NCBI GenBank assembly: GCA_038030265.1
Contig: CM075943.1
Span: 21,452,001-21,516,000, forward strand
DNA from: Corythucha ciliata
Taxonomy: Eukaryota > Arthropoda > Insecta > Hemiptera > Tingidae
Length of the DNA stretch: 64,000 bases
Direction: 5' to 3'
A program made the translations under genes and the position numbers. Within the stretch, counting starts at the first letter, position 1. Every line of letters begins with the position of its first letter. Below the pieces are notes generated by a model. It searched no databases and was not told the DNA's origin. It was given only the letters and a program-made list of their open reading frames with translations. Below are positions 45,899 to 58,245 of this stretch, piece after piece.

Positions 45899-47458
45899 CT
45901 CCAAAAAGGGCAAGAGTTAAAAATTAATCCTTTCAAGAAGAAGATTAATTGGTTCAACTGGTCGTTGAAAATAAAAAAATTATTGAAAACAAGAAGACTG
46001 ATGCAGTCATGTGGAGGGAAAATGCTGGATTGGCATTGCGGACAGATTCAAACAAGAAGGATACCAGAGGTATCAATAAAAATTTTATTTTTGTAGGCCC
46101 TTCTTATCTTAATAGGCACAAATTTACGTTGCAAGAAATCACATTCAGCTACGGAACAAGTACGAAACTTTGAAGAAAATTCTAAGGTCAAAAAAAGCAA
46201 AACTACGGCAAGAAGCCATTAGTACTGGAGGTGGTTCGAACAATGCCCAGCCGGCAGCCGCTGTCTGAAATAGAGTCGAAGATCCTACAAATGATTCTTC
46301 TGAGCGCCGAGGGGCTTGCCAATACGACCGACTCAGATGCAATGCCAGAAAGTAATAAATGGAATGAACGGGCATTGCCCATTTGTAGATTTCACACACT
46401 TTCCCGTTTGATTTTAACCGCCTTTGCAGATTATGAAACTCTGACCTCTGGAGCTCACTCGAATGAGAACTCAGGGCTCTTGAATGACGAGGTCGTGAGG
46501 AGCGAGAATGGAGGTCGAAGTTTGAGTCATATTTCTACAAACTTGGGGAACGATCTGCCAAGTGAAGGAGACGATTGGAGTAGTTGGCATCCCCCTTCAT
46601 CCCGCGCTAAAACAATCGACAATCACCGAAGGTTGTGATAATTCTTTGGGCCAGACGAAACATGTTTGTGAAAATAATTTAAGGCCTCGTGTGACTTGTC
46701 TAGACACAGAAGTTGTTGATGAGTCGGCTATGGCACCACGTGACGCTCTGGAGGAAGGAGTTCCCGAGATAGCTGGTTCTGCTTCGGCAAACACATCGTG
46801 CAGGAATTATATAAAGCATCGTAGGATTATCTATCATCTTACTGTAACCCGCCGATCTTTCAATGGGCATTTACAGATTGTAGAAAGCAAATCCCATCAC
46901 TGCAGGCTCAGAATGTTAAGAACTGGGGCCTTATTACGAACCCGCGTGAAAATGCCGCGAGATGCGGTTTTGTGCCTTTGGATTCTGCTTGCGGCGTTTC
47001 TTCCCGACCATTCGTGATAAGGCCCTTTTTCGGAACTGATGATCTTTGATGATCTTTGAGCAATAAGCTCGGAAATTTAACAGGAATCTTAAGTCATTCT
47101 CGTTAGAAAGTAGAAAAACTAATACGAAATAATTAAGCGAGCGCTGTGCCTTAATTTTTCACTTTCCTCAGCGTCAAGAAGAGGAAAAAATACGTCAGAT
47201 GGTCATGCGGGATTCGAAGAAATGGTCTCTCATAAAACGGCTTCGGCTAAAATCGAAATGGACCTTAAAGAAGGCGAAAGATTTTTGCAGCAACAAGCAA
47301 GAAGCATGGCACAATAGTTGAATGAGGTAAAATTGAAAATTTTCAACGCTGAGCTGGAACGTCAAATTGGGCAGGAATTACGGGCCAGAGAAACGCATGA
47401 ACTCGAAAAAGGGCTGTTGAAAGCTCAAATTATTAATGCCAAACTACAAAGAAAATGA
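45899..47458 (+). pseudogene. Harbinger-associated Myb/SANT-like protein, broken
   Basis: Pieces of one protein are spread over shifted frames. 45,932-46,020 reads LVQLVVENKKIIENKKTDAV then MWREN, the first helix region of the Myb/SANT-like domain that accompanies animal Harbinger transposases. A frameshift near 46,030 restores WIGIADRFK. 46,143-46,243 reads QLRNKYETLKKILRSKKAKL and ISTGGG, and after another shift near 46,240 PLSEIESKILQ, GLANTTDSDA. After a likely intron acceptor (TTTCCTCAG at 47,163-47,171) the C-terminal coiled coil reads to the stop at 47,456-47,458 (ELERQIGQELRARETHELEK, AQIINAKLQRK), with an in-frame TAG at 47,315-47,317. A 101-bp MITE sits inside. In the family this protein binds DNA and carries the transposase to the nucleus; here it is clearly dead. 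Confidence 0.75.
46925..47025. mobile_element. 101-bp MITE inside the Myb-like pseudogene
   Basis: Ends GGGGCCTTATTACGAA and TTCGTGATAAGGCCC are inverted copies with one mismatch. The terminal word GGGGCCTTATT is shared with the MITEs at 42.4-43.1 kb. It disrupts the region between the mid-protein and the C-terminal coiled coil, so it inserted after or during decay of the host element, or in its intron. Confidence 0.75.
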
Positions 47459-47480
47459 TGAATTTTCTTTGTAATTTATT

Positions 47481-48215
47481 TTAATGTAAAAGAGGTTGGA
47501 AATAAGTATTGACCAATATTTGCCAGGTACGGTCATTTTTTCTATTATCCAGAGTAGAAACTGGCTCTTCATGGTCATCATGTTCGTTGTAGGTTATATC
47601 GTACTCCGGGAGAGGGCTTCTCATATCAATAGCAAGATTGTGGAGGACAGAAGTAGCAACTATAACCCGTAAACTTTTAGCCAAGTTCGTTCTCAACCCA
47701 ATTGATAATATAGGAAAACGCTTTTTCCATACACCATACTGCCTTTCGACGACATTCCTCGTTTGAATTTGCGATTCATTGTAAAGGTTTTCTGCGGCAT
47801 TTTGAGGACTGGAGAAAGGTGTTACAAGATAATTCCTGTTCTCGTAGCCCGCATCAGCTACAATCAAGCTGTTGCCAAATTCCCCTGATTCAAGTCTATT
47901 CATAATCTTTGAATTATTAAAAACGGTTTGGTCATGGCTGGACCCTGGCCATCTGGCTACGATGTCCAAGATCTTCAAATTGGATTCCGAAATAGTTTGG
48001 ACTTTTATAGAAAATAAGTTTTTTCTGTTTCTAAAAACTTCTGCATTGTCACCCCCTGAAATAGATGATGGAAAAATCCAACTATAGTCCAAAGGAAACT
48101 GCAACTGTCTACATCATATACAAATTACCAATACCACTAAGCTTCATCGCTAAGTCCATCGCTCCAATAACCCTAGGAAACGATGCGATTTTACCAATCC
48201 AACATAAGTTTGCTA
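47481..48215 (-). pseudogene. PIF/Harbinger transposase, HARBI1-like DDE nuclease, partial
   Basis: The frame 48,104-47,481 encodes 207 residues of the DDE_Tnp_4 domain: GGDNAEVFRNRKN (17-29), ARWPGSSHD (50-58), VADAGYENRNYL with catalytic Asp84, TRNVVERQYGVWKKRF with catalytic Glu120, and the closing VLHNLAID (153-160). The first catalytic Asp lies upstream in a separate segment (IASFPRVIGAMD, about 48,200-48,162), joined by a candidate 73-bp intron at 48,056-48,128 with GT-AG ends; splicing restores the residue spacing seen in the family. Further upstream a TGA interrupts the frame near 48,235 and the N-terminal third is not recognisable. HARBI1-type transposases are about 350 residues. The stop codons of this gene and the Myb-like gene are only ~22 bp apart, tail-to-tail, the usual two-gene Harbinger layout. 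The triad is intact but the N-terminus is probably lost. Confidence 0.85.
48056..48128 (-). other. Candidate intron in the Harbinger transposase
   Basis: On the minus strand the donor is ATTG|GTAATTTG and the acceptor CTATTTCAG|GGGGTGAC. Removing 73 bp joins GAMDLAMKLSGI to GGDNAEVF in frame with phase 1. The 73 bp contain in-frame stops, so without splicing the first catalytic Asp would be lost. Confidence 0.6.
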
Positions 48216-48235
48216 TGTGCATGAGGCTTATTTTT

Positions 48236-49870
48236 CAGATGAAACAGAGAGTATATTTAAATGTTTACCTAAACGTTACTCCGAATTGAATTCCCTTCAT
48301 CATCACAGTATAAGAGTTCTATTTCCGCTTTATGAACATCACTCCGAAACTAACGATGGGAATTTGTTGTTGAGTTTCACGGTCCGATTGTATCTTTTCA
48401 TAGTTGGTATAAGGATACTGTTGGTCTCCCACTTTGTAGCGGAATGAATTATACAGTACACCTCTCCCGGGGCGTATTTACTTCTTATGATTCCTTGAGG
48501 GCCTTTCTTCACTTAACTTGTGTACACAAGTTACGGCTTTCATGCTGTATCAGCCGTGGCCAGGGAAGATTATTACGGCAAAAGATCGCCCTTTTCTCAC
48601 CCTCTCTCTCTATATTTGAGGAAAAATCCCTTTCTCCATACCGCTTAACATGCGTATTTACATAAAAGCATGACCCATCTTCATTCTTGAGTAAAGAGCT
48701 CTATGGAATCATTTACGCTCTAACGAGTTTTTCACTGGTCATTAACAAGGATAAGGGAGTTTCATGAAGGGTCCAAAAAAGCTTGAAGAGGAATGGGAAA
48801 ACAAATGAGGGGAAAAACTCGCGTTTTAATAGCACACCCGAGAGTTTTTTGACTCTATAACTTCTCTATTCAACTCCTCCGTTCGATGAACCATTTATTC
48901 AACATGTTTTTCAAAAATTAACGATAGTGTAGAGCAAAAGCTTTCGCAGGTTCGCTGATCACAGAACTTTGAGAGATCAAAGTTTGCGAAAGACATACTT
49001 TAGAAGAGAAATTGAGTTAGTAGTTTGAAATATAGAGAAGGGTATTCGCACTGACTCATTTTTTTGAATCGATGAACACTTTTCCACTTGTCTCCGCCTC
49101 CGACTTTGTCACACAGGAATATTTCTGAGTCACTGAATTTTTCAAGGATGAAACTGTTTTTCCTAGGAAGTGCAATTTACGTATAGAAAATTAAAAAATA
49201 TCAAAGGGAAATATTTCTCTTTTCTCAGAGGACCAGTCACGAAGTTATTTGAGGCAGCTGGCAACATAATTTGTTTTAGTCCAAAACTGACGTGTGCTGT
49301 CAGTGAATTGCTGCCCTCCTCCTCCCACTGTTCCAGACCAAGCACCTGCATTCTAAGAGCATACGAAGCGCGTTTATGTAGGACCGTTGTACTTAGGCAT
49401 TCCATAGTTTTATTTTATTCGCCTATTTTCTACGCATGACGTTTCATTATCGAAAGTTTCATTCAAGAAATCGTGGGAGGAAAGAAAAAGATTGGTAGAG
49501 TGGAAAGGAAATGCAGTAAGTATTGTTTTCATCCACAAGACTTCAGAAACTCAACAATAAAAGAAAGAACTCCCAGCGAAAAAGATTCGCGTATAAAAAG
49601 ATGAGGCGTGCGCTGCGTATATAAACTTTATAGTCAAGCCGTCCGTGGTCGTGTTCCTTGGGTTGTAATAAATAATTTTATTTATCTTATTGATTCTGTT
49701 TATTTTTTGCCTATTAATTTGATTATTCATCTTTCTTAGCTGGTTCTACGCTTGCGATTTTAAAAATCAACGAACAGATTATAAAATATCACAAAAAAAA
49801 CAAGGTTTATTCACATCCAAGCTGCCGATTGTATAGTTTTTCTTGAGGGGCGCCGGGAATAACTTGTGAC
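48236..49870. other. AT-rich stretch, possible Harbinger remnant at its left side
   Basis: The left ~250 bp may contain the eroded N-terminal part of the Harbinger transposase, but I cannot recognise residues in it. The frames at 48,444-48,665 (+) and 49,163-49,439 (both strands) are unrecognised. CGTATATAAAC at 49,616-49,626 is a TATA-like word without other promoter support. Confidence 0.4.
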
Positions 49871-50386
49871 CCTTAGGGTGCGTTCATAGTGAATCACCTT
49901 CACTGCGATACCTCGATGAGCGATGCCCCGATGAAACATCGATGAAGAACAAACATCAATAATTGTATGGGACTGTTCATAGTGAAGCACCCTCACTGCG
50001 ATGTGTCTTCGATACCTCGCTACTATCATCGATGATTTGAACCATATGGTTCCTCGACCCCCCTCCTGCCCGTTGCTTTTTTTTCAAAATAGGGGTTAAA
50101 GCTTGAAGGGGACAGGTGTGCGTGACTTACGTAAATTGTGTGAAGGTGGAATTTAAAAGATTTTGAAAAGAAAAAAAAGCAACGGGCAGGAGGGGGGGTC
50201 GAGGAACCATATGGTTCAAATCATCGATGATAGTAGCGAGGTATCGAAGATCACATCGCAGTGAGGGTGCTTCACTATGAACAGTCCCATACAATTATTG
50301 ATGTTTGTTCTTCATCGATGTTTCATCGGGGCATCGCTCATCGAGGTATCGCAGTGAAGGTGATTCACTATGAACGCACCCTAAGG
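49871..50386. mobile_element. 516-bp MITE with ~215-bp nearly identical inverted arms
   Basis: 49,871-50,085 and 50,170-50,386 are inverted copies with only a few differences, separated by ~85 bp. The ends read CCTTAGGGTGCGTTCATAG and its complement, so either TA is the target duplication (TA|GGGTGCG) or the inverted repeat includes CCTTA. Each arm also repeats the word GTTCATAGTGAA-CACC-TCACTGCGAT (as GTTCATAGTGAA, CACTGCGAT) twice, ~95 bp apart. High arm identity suggests recent movement. The 72-codon frame inside an arm is a by-product. Confidence 0.9.
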
Positions 50387-51960
50387 AAAACTAAAAATGT
50401 ATAAATGTGAGAAAATTATGAATGAATGATTCACATCCATTTTGTCCGTATACAACAAGTTAAATAATCAATTTTTTCAAAAAAAAAAAAAATAATAAAT
50501 AAATAAAAGGAAACAAATTCTTGACGGTCCTGAAAGGGTTAATAGTGCGTAAATCGAACCTAAACGAACAAAATAAACACAAGGGAAAATTGAGGGGTGC
50601 GGTAATTCTCTTTTGGTAAACAAAATCATAAAATTGGAGACTGTCTCAAGCGAGAGAGAAAGAGACAATGATGACTTGCCTCAAAAAGGGGACAGAGTTT
50701 TTCATTTCGTTTTGTTTCACATCATTTTTCCCGACTTAGTAAACTCCGTGCCGTTACTCAGTGGCATAATATATTAATTAATTAAATGCCTAATAAGGGT
50801 GTGACCTTTCGATAAAGGATAGGACCTCGCAGTTTGTTTGCTCAAAATAGAAATGTTTTCCTTCCTCCTTTTCCAGCTCTTATGACGTTACGCACCGCTT
50901 CACTTCGCTTCGTGCCTTCTTGTCATTCGTTAAATATTCACCCAAGGGGGGAATAAACTGAAACCCGCGGTGGAGGGGTGGTGTAGGGGGTTATAACGCC
51001 GTGTGTCGTAACATGCAATTCCCTTGGGGTTATGTGTGGATCGAATGAAGGAGTTTTTGTATGAGGCCAATGCGGAAAATGGGTGAGGGGATAGTTTGCA
51101 TGAAGCAACGGCAGGGTCGTAGGTTTTTAGGGGATGGCTCTGGAAAGGCGGAAGAAATAGAGTTAAGTCACAATGATGATGGCGTCCCTAACATGATGGA
51201 CGAAAAAGGGGTCGCCGGAAGAGAATGGTGAGGGCGATTTGTAATTCACCAAATATGTCCGCAATTTTATATCGCTCAATGTTTTTTACAGTAGAAAGAT
51301 TGATAATGATCATAAAAGTGATTATGTTTCCAACGTACTTTCCGCAAGCTTACTTTTGGTTTCGTGTTGTTACGCTTTACGCTTCAAGTTCTAATCACCA
51401 TACCCTTTAGATCGTTATCTGTTTCAATGTCTGCACACGGAATACAAGAGAAAGATCGGAAGGGGCGAGAACACCTGCGCGACAAAGTTATCCGAAAACA
51501 GCAGAGCCCTTCGGATTCTTCGCTCGTGTAATCTTCCGCACCTACGCCCCGTTCTACGTATAGACCAAATTAAGATTGACTACAACAACAGTTGACCGTA
51601 CTGGCCTCCACAAATCGCAGTTAGAAATATAAATGATTCAGCCAAAAAAAGCAATGGAAACGAAAGTTGAAGTGCTGTATTGATGGGCACAACGCTTGAA
51701 TGGCACGCGTTTGCCACTGATTCCAGTATTGTGAAACTCTTCTTTTTCCACAAGTTTTTGTTCTCGTAAAGAACGTCGCGGTCACGCGTGTCTACATAGC
51801 TGGATGAAAAAAATCCTAGTTGAAGGAAATAAGTCTTCGAATTACGCGGGCAAAAACACTGAAAATTCTCGGAAACTTTTAAGACTATAGGACGCTCCGG
51901 CTTAGGGGATTTCAACTATGAAGCTGAAAAATTTCGGTTAACCGATTGTTTTGAATGTCA
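50387..51960. other. AT-rich stretch without recognised genes
   Basis: An A-rich tract lies at 50,479-50,507. Frames at 51,225-51,410 (+) and 51,580-51,915 (-, 111 codons) match no family. No repeat pairings seen. Confidence 0.45.
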
Positions 51961-51963
51961 TTA

Positions 51964-52079
51964 GCGTACCAGCGTGGCGGTGAGAAGGTCGGACCGCCCT
52001 GGGCCACCGTTGGGAGAGGGCCCCCAAAAAGATTGAAGATGAAAAAAATTGGGATTTTTGGTTTTAAAGCGTTGATTGG
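51964..52079 (+). repeat. Head module preceding a family A array (copy 4, truncated)
   Basis: TAGCGTACC, AGCGTGGCGG, GGTCGGACCGCCCTGGGCCA, GGGAGAGGGCCCCC, AAAAAGATTGAAGATGAAAA, GATTTTTGGTT. Agrees with the first third of copy 3 (34,287), then jumps directly into the array, so ~150 bp of the head is missing. Confidence 0.7.
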
Positions 52080-53360
52080 CGGCTAACATTGAGAATAAGC
52101 GCTCATTTGCCGCTAAAATTAAGAAAAATACACTAATTCGAGGTTTCTAAAGGCAAGTTCACAGCTAAAATAAGATAAAATACGCTAACCCTAAGTTGCT
52201 ATATGTCCTACACAGACAGCTAAAATTGAGAAGGCACCTCGCTAATCTTGAGGCGAGTACGCGGCAAACAAGTTTGGAAAAATCGCTAGTATTTCCAGCT
52301 AAAATAGCGGAAAAGCGCTAAGTCGTAGCAAACACAGAAAAATAATTCACGGCTAAAATATTAGAGAATAATTGTTAATCCCCGGCTATAGAATCGAGAA
52401 AATACAGCGACGAATCGCTCAGCAGGCTCTGCTAATATTGAGAAAACTCCAATTCGTGGTTTCTCGAGGCCATTTTGTGACTGAAATTGAGAAAAAGAAC
52501 TAATTCGCGACTAAAATTGAGAAACCCCGCGTTAATTCACGGCTAAAATGGAGAAAAGACGTGAATTCGCGGCGAAGCGATCATTTGCGGCTAAAATGGA
52601 AAAAACCATTCTTCGGAAAACTTGAGGAGATCCGCTAATTCTAGATTTTACTACGGTAAAAGTGGTAATTTGCGGCTAAAATTAAAATTAAAAATTAGGA
52701 AAAAGCTGTGATTCCTGTCTTAAATTGAGAAATATTTCGGGGCTAATTGAGAAAAAGCGCTCATTTGCACGGCTGAGAATTGAAAGAAAACGCTAATTTG
52801 CCGCTAAACTTGTGAAAACGTGCTAATACGCTGATGAAACTGGAAACCACTGATTCCCAGCGTAAATTGAGATGAAGCGCTCATTTGTGGATCAAAGTTT
52901 CTTTCTCTTTTGGCGGATGAAATTGAGTAATAACGGTATACGGAAAAATTGAGAAAAAACTCTCATTCGCTTAGCAAAGAAGTGAAATAAAATGCTAATT
53001 TACGGCTAAAATCAAGAAAAAGCGCTAATTCACGGATACATTTGAGAAAATACGACAATTCGCGGCCAAAACTTGATAATCCAGGCTAAAATTGAGATAA
53101 AGCGCTCATTGAATGCCGAAATGGAAAAGAAGCGTAATTCACGGCTCAATTTGACAGAAAGCGCTCATTCGCAGCTAAAATAGAGAAAAACTCAATTCGC
53201 GGATCAACTTGCGAATATCCGCTAATTCACGGTTAAACCATAAAGTGAAAGCGGTAATTCGCGACTAAAATTAAGAAATTTTATTTAAAAAATAAGAAAT
53301 AAAATTCAATTCTTTGAGAAATCTTCATTTCGTGGCAAAAATTGAGGAAAAGCCCCGGTG
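52080..53360 (+). repeat. Family A minisatellite array
   Basis: About 40 units (AATTCGCGGCTAAAAT, TTGAGAAAAAGCGCT). Some of the best-preserved units of the window lie here, for example at 52,495-52,580 and 53,000-53,060. Ends near GGCAAAAATTGAGGAAAAGC at about 53,335. Confidence 0.85.
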
Positions 53361-56300
53361 GGTGTTGGTCCGCTATAGCTTTAAGCATTGGCCCGGTTAA
53401 AACACACTGGAAATCGGTCAACCGAAAAACTGAGCTTGAAATATAAGAAATCAGAATTTTTCGAGCTGTGAAATGTATACGTTCAAAGCATACAACAATC
53501 GACTATATGTATTATACAACTTCCAAGAAGAGGAATATCTTCCATTTTCGGTCGTCTCCCCCCTCCCCACCCTGTTGCGGGTTTTAAGAAAAATGACCCG
53601 TTGCAACCGCAGAGGCTTAAAATGCGAAAAGTCAACATAATGACAGGTTAACCGTTATTACTGGCCGGTTATTGACAATTCACATAGGAGGGGGGGAGGG
53701 AGGCTCGTTTCTTATAATGAACGATGCAGCCATATTCAGCAAATATATAAAAACTGTGAATACATAAATTGTAATTATAATGAATATCAAGTTATTGCCT
53801 GCAAAAAAAAAAATTAGGTATGTTCGTTTGTCGTTCAGAGCAAGCAAAGTTGGGGCAGATGGAGCTGTTCAGCATAGACGTCGCCGTAAGAAAATCAGAT
53901 GGTTTTGATTGCAAAAGAACGTTTTTTGGGCCACTCCGGCCAGTTCAGAACATTTTGGAAACGAAAAGGCCCAGCAGCCAAATTAACAAATTAAGCGTGC
54001 GTATAATTAAATCAACATTCATGAAAATTAAATAACAGGACCTAACTTCATCTCAACCATCCCTTTTAACTCATTTCGTTTGTTTAAACCAATTATTTTT
54101 CTCGGAAAATAAGGATCATGCTACTATAGTACGTCCACAGTGGACAGGCTATAAAAAAGTGGCAGCGATGTCGACAAAACGGGAGCCAATAGAGATTAGT
54201 AATTTTTTCCTTCAATTTTCGGCCTTTTATTAGATTACGAATAAAATTGGAGGAAGAGAGGTCGAAACGTCTCGAACAGCTGGATAAGGGGTTTCCTCCT
54301 CGTAACTTCATTTCTAAGGAAAAATAAGTTTAAGAGGCTGAGGAACCCCACAGTGCCCATAACCCCACTTTTCCCATCCCCCAACGATAAAAGTAATTAA
54401 TCAAAAGGAACGAAAGGGAACTGTAGAAAGCTATTAGTGTTTTTGAGTAAATAGAGCAAAAGGCGACCAAAGTTCTTTCAAAATTGAAAAACGCTTTAGT
54501 GCAAGAGGTCAGAAGAATGGCTGTTTTATTCTACGTCCAACGGTTGCTTTGCTAGGCTTCCTTTTTTGTGCCGTGTGGCAAAAAAGTACCAAAACGTGCT
54601 TGCATCTCAGAAGGAAAGTTATAAAATTTTTGGTTGGCAAGAACGCCCTTCATTCCTGATCACCAATCACCCTATGTGTACGAAAAAACACTTGAAAATG
54701 CAACAGAAAACCAAGGGCACCGCAAACTTGCCCAACATCATCAAATTGGACTGGTATACTGTCACAGAGCAAGAACTAGATGCTACATTGTAGAGAGGAT
54801 CCGTTAGTTTTCTCACGCTGCCGCTCAACTCTGTCCCACTTACTACACTTTGTTAAGTAAGACCAAATGCTCGCCGTCTGGTAGCCGTCTTTAATTCCTT
54901 TTGACCCACTTAAGAATGAACGGAATGTGACCCCTCACTTCCGTTTTCGATCCTGACCATCGTAACAGGTTGAGACAGGTTTAATTACTCCTTGTGACTT
55001 CAAATAAGCTCATAGTCCAAAGAATCATCGATAGGTATGTGATTTTTTTTTTTTTTTTCTCTCCAATGAAACATCAAAGATGTTTCGAAGAGAAAGCACT
55101 TTATCTGATCTTCCTCATAGCTTATTCAGGTACTCGTCGTCCTACTTCCTTTTTTTTCTTCCAAGTTGACGACGATAAAATTCCACCTCATCTTCACGCT
55201 CAATAACGGGGTTCAAATAAAAGGGACACGGTTTCCTAATCATTTTCCGAGCGATTTCTCAACGTAAAGCGAAAATGCGCCGATCCGAGAAAAGGCCAAA
55301 GCCCGCGCGATGATCCCACGAAAAAGTGAATCAGCGATGGCTAAAGAACTATGATTGGGTGGTAGTGGCGGCGGGGGAGGAAGCGGTGTTGGCACAGAAG
55401 GAAATAAGGACTCTTCTCTCCTCGCAAGATTACTCGACGTGATAGAGCTCGCTTCCTGTTTAAGCGATTGGAAAACGAAAGAAAGGGAATTAAATGAACA
55501 AATTTGTTAAAAAAGGGGGAAAGCAGATTTCCTTTTTTTTGTTTTTAAACAAAAAAGGGGTTTAAGCAAACTTCCCATTGAACAACTCTTGAAAGGTTTG
55601 AGGTTTGTTTAATGGCTTATTAATTAAATTAATTATCCCCTCAGTGACGGGCAGGATTGCATGAGCCTCTCGCAATGCAGCTCTGATTGGCTGTGGTAAT
55701 GGTTTTTCTTTAGCGACCCACATTTTTTAACAGAGAATGGTGCCTAATGAAAAAGTAGGGGAGGGAACTTTGATAATTAGGTGCTCTGTTCCAAAACTAA
55801 TTACTAAGTCAGAACGTAAACAAGTTTTACAGTTCTGTAGCCGTTAGTTTTCTTTTATTTTTATTCATAGAATGATTTCGCTCTGCCTACTTCCTTTTAC
55901 GTATCTGCTGATGAGATTAATAAGAATTCATGACATCATCCGATTTGTTCCTTGGGGAAGCAATGGTCTAAACACTTCTGGAATTCTTCGTAGTATTTCC
56001 TTTCTTGTACTTTTACAATAATTTTCTTGAGTAACTTCATCACCATGTTTGGGTGAAATTGAAAGTTGGGAACAGAATGAGGAACGAAAACGAAATTGTT
56101 CAACCTACTTTTAATTTTTTTAGTAAAGGTTTAATTGTACCCCAAACAACTGGTTGTTTCTGTAACAACCAACACCGTAGGCCCTCACTTCTTACTCTAC
56201 TTTTAAAGCACACGTTTTCATTTTCCCTGCACACTCCACTTGGAAAACCATCCAGAGAAATGAGAAAACCATAGAAACCGCACCTGTGCGCTAGGAATTA

Positions 56301-57290
56301 ATGTGAATTTAATCCTCTTTTTCATTCCACTTTTGTACCTTTTTTTAAAAATCCCTTTTCTTTCCATTAATATACCTTTCCCCTCTCGACCTTCAATTGT
56401 AACAAAATAATGTTGGTTGGAAAAACGAAATAGGGCCTCACGGCATGCATGCCTAATTTTTCTTCCTATTATAATCCTCTCTTTTAATAAATAAAAATAT
56501 CCATCACCAGAAAATCTTACAAGACGACGGTGCCACCTTCGGAAGTACAAAAATATAAGAGAATATTCCTCAAGCTTCTCTTGCACCAACTTCCACGTCT
56601 CGATTTTCATCCAACTGTCACGGGCCGATGAGCATGAACAAAAGGGCAGTTTAAAAGAGGGATGAGAAGCCATTGGCTTTAGGCGAGTTTTTGTTGTTGT
56701 TGTTAGCGAGTTGTTTTTGGAGTAGGTGAGAGCTATGAAAAAGACGACGAACAGAGGCACAAACTGGTGAATAACGTGTTCTTGTTAATCACCCACTTTT
56801 TCTAGTCTAGAACGACACACCCACTCCAACCTCAAGAGGTTGACAACCTATAGCCACGTCAGTAGACAAAGGCAAAAGAAACTATTCCAACTAACAAACG
56901 ATTCAAAATGGAAAAGGGTCGAGAAGACAATATGTATGTTACAGAAAAGTAAAAGAAAAAGGCAATAAGATTGCAAAATATGTATAACATGCTCGGAAAA
57001 ACGTACTCGAGTGAGGAAAATTAGATGCGCCCAGAGTCTACCATTAGAAGACTCATGAAAGCCAACTGTGAAACGTAAACGTAGGGTTTGTTTCACCCAA
57101 ATGTTCGTATACGAGTACCATTAACTGGGAGAAAACTCGCACTTCCCTTGAGAGAGTTCGATAACACACTCAGCGCAAATGCTTCGCGAAGTAAGGTGAG
57201 CCGGCCTTCGTAATTCCTTCAACTCTATACCTCTATCTCTATCCAACCACTCATTGCTGTTGTTTTTATGATCTCCATAACAATCTTCAT
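53361..57290. other. AT-rich stretch; longest unrecognised frame of the window region
   Basis: Contains a 180-codon frame at 56,218-56,760 (-), rich in Lys, Arg, Phe and Ser, with no domain I recognise, no repeat structure and a weak hydrophobic start; it may be chance. Frames at 53,820-54,035, 54,566-54,793 (+) and 56,848-57,096 (-) are also unrecognised. G-rich patches at 53,690-53,700 and 55,361-55,382 (GTGGCGGCGGGGGAGG). Confidence 0.45.
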
Positions 57291-57330
57291 TTGTCAACCA
57301 ACGACGACTAATAACGTCGTTGGCTGACAA
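57291..57330. repeat. Short perfect-type hairpin, 16-bp stem
   Basis: TTGTCAACCAACGACG (57,291-57,306) pairs with CGTCGTTGGCTGACAA (57,315-57,330) with one G:T-type mismatch and an 8-base loop. It is followed by ~90 bp of very AT-rich DNA (57,330-57,425). Function unknown. Confidence 0.6.
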
Positions 57331-57559
57331 TAGATAATTATTTAAATTAAATAAAAAACAATAAACAATTATTAAAAATAGCTAATTAATAATAATTAGA
57401 ATTAATGTCTAATAATTCAATTCAAATGAGGAGTAAATCATTGGAAAGCTGAGAGAAATGAGAAATTTACTTGGGGTTGGACGATCCGCAGAGCAATTTG
57501 TGCCGACGTAGCATAATTTCATATTTTTAAATAGGGATTTCTTTAATTTTTCGCATTAG

Positions 57560-58245
57560 CGCAGTAAAAGCGCGATATCTATGCGCGGGGCATAGATCTC
57601 AAAACTAGCAATATCGCCAAAAATTAATACCCGAAAGCATTTTCGCAGGATTTAAGACCCGAACGTTGCATTGCAATGCCGTGGATATTCCTGCCAGGAC
57701 ACTTCCAGTTTCTTTTTGGTGTGCATCGGGCTTTGGGGTCGGCTGCCCTGGGTTCTACCGCCAAGAAGAAAGCCCGAAACTTGCTATTTCACTCAAATTA
57801 AAATCTAAAACTCACTAAAATTTATCTCGAAATGAAATGTTGAAATTACAGGGGGTTTCCCGGCTAGCCAAGGGTCCACGCCCATAGAAAAAAAAGGAGA
57901 AACTTGCTACTCCACAAAAAAAAAATTTATGGACCAGAAACTTGCGATATTTCGAGCAAGTATAGAACTTGCAATTGCAAAAAACTTACAATTTCACGAA
58001 TATTCACCCAGGACATTTCCATTATCGCGAATATTTAGCTCCAAAATGTTTCAATTTTGCGGCACTGTCGTGGCTCGGGTTCCACGTTAACTAAAAAGGA
58101 GCCCTTAAACTAGTAATTATACGCAAAAATAAAAAACAGAAACTTGCAATTTCGCGAAAATACAGTCGAAAATAGACATTTTTCGAATGTTTGAACCCGC
58201 AACTTGCCATATTGCAGTTCTTGACCTCGCAGAGCGGTATAATTT
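57560..58245 (-). repeat. Family F minisatellite array, reversed
   Basis: Read as complement: AGAAACTTGC, AATTTCGCGAATATT, CCAGGACA, GAAACTTGCAATTTCGCG. Spacing 30-45 bp, strongly diverged. It stops exactly where the GC-rich tail module begins at 58,246. Confidence 0.65.

Noticed and set aside
56218..56760. 180-codon minus-strand frame as a gene
   Set aside because: No recognisable domain, no paralogue, and AT-rich basic composition as expected by chance; kept only as a note in the gap description.
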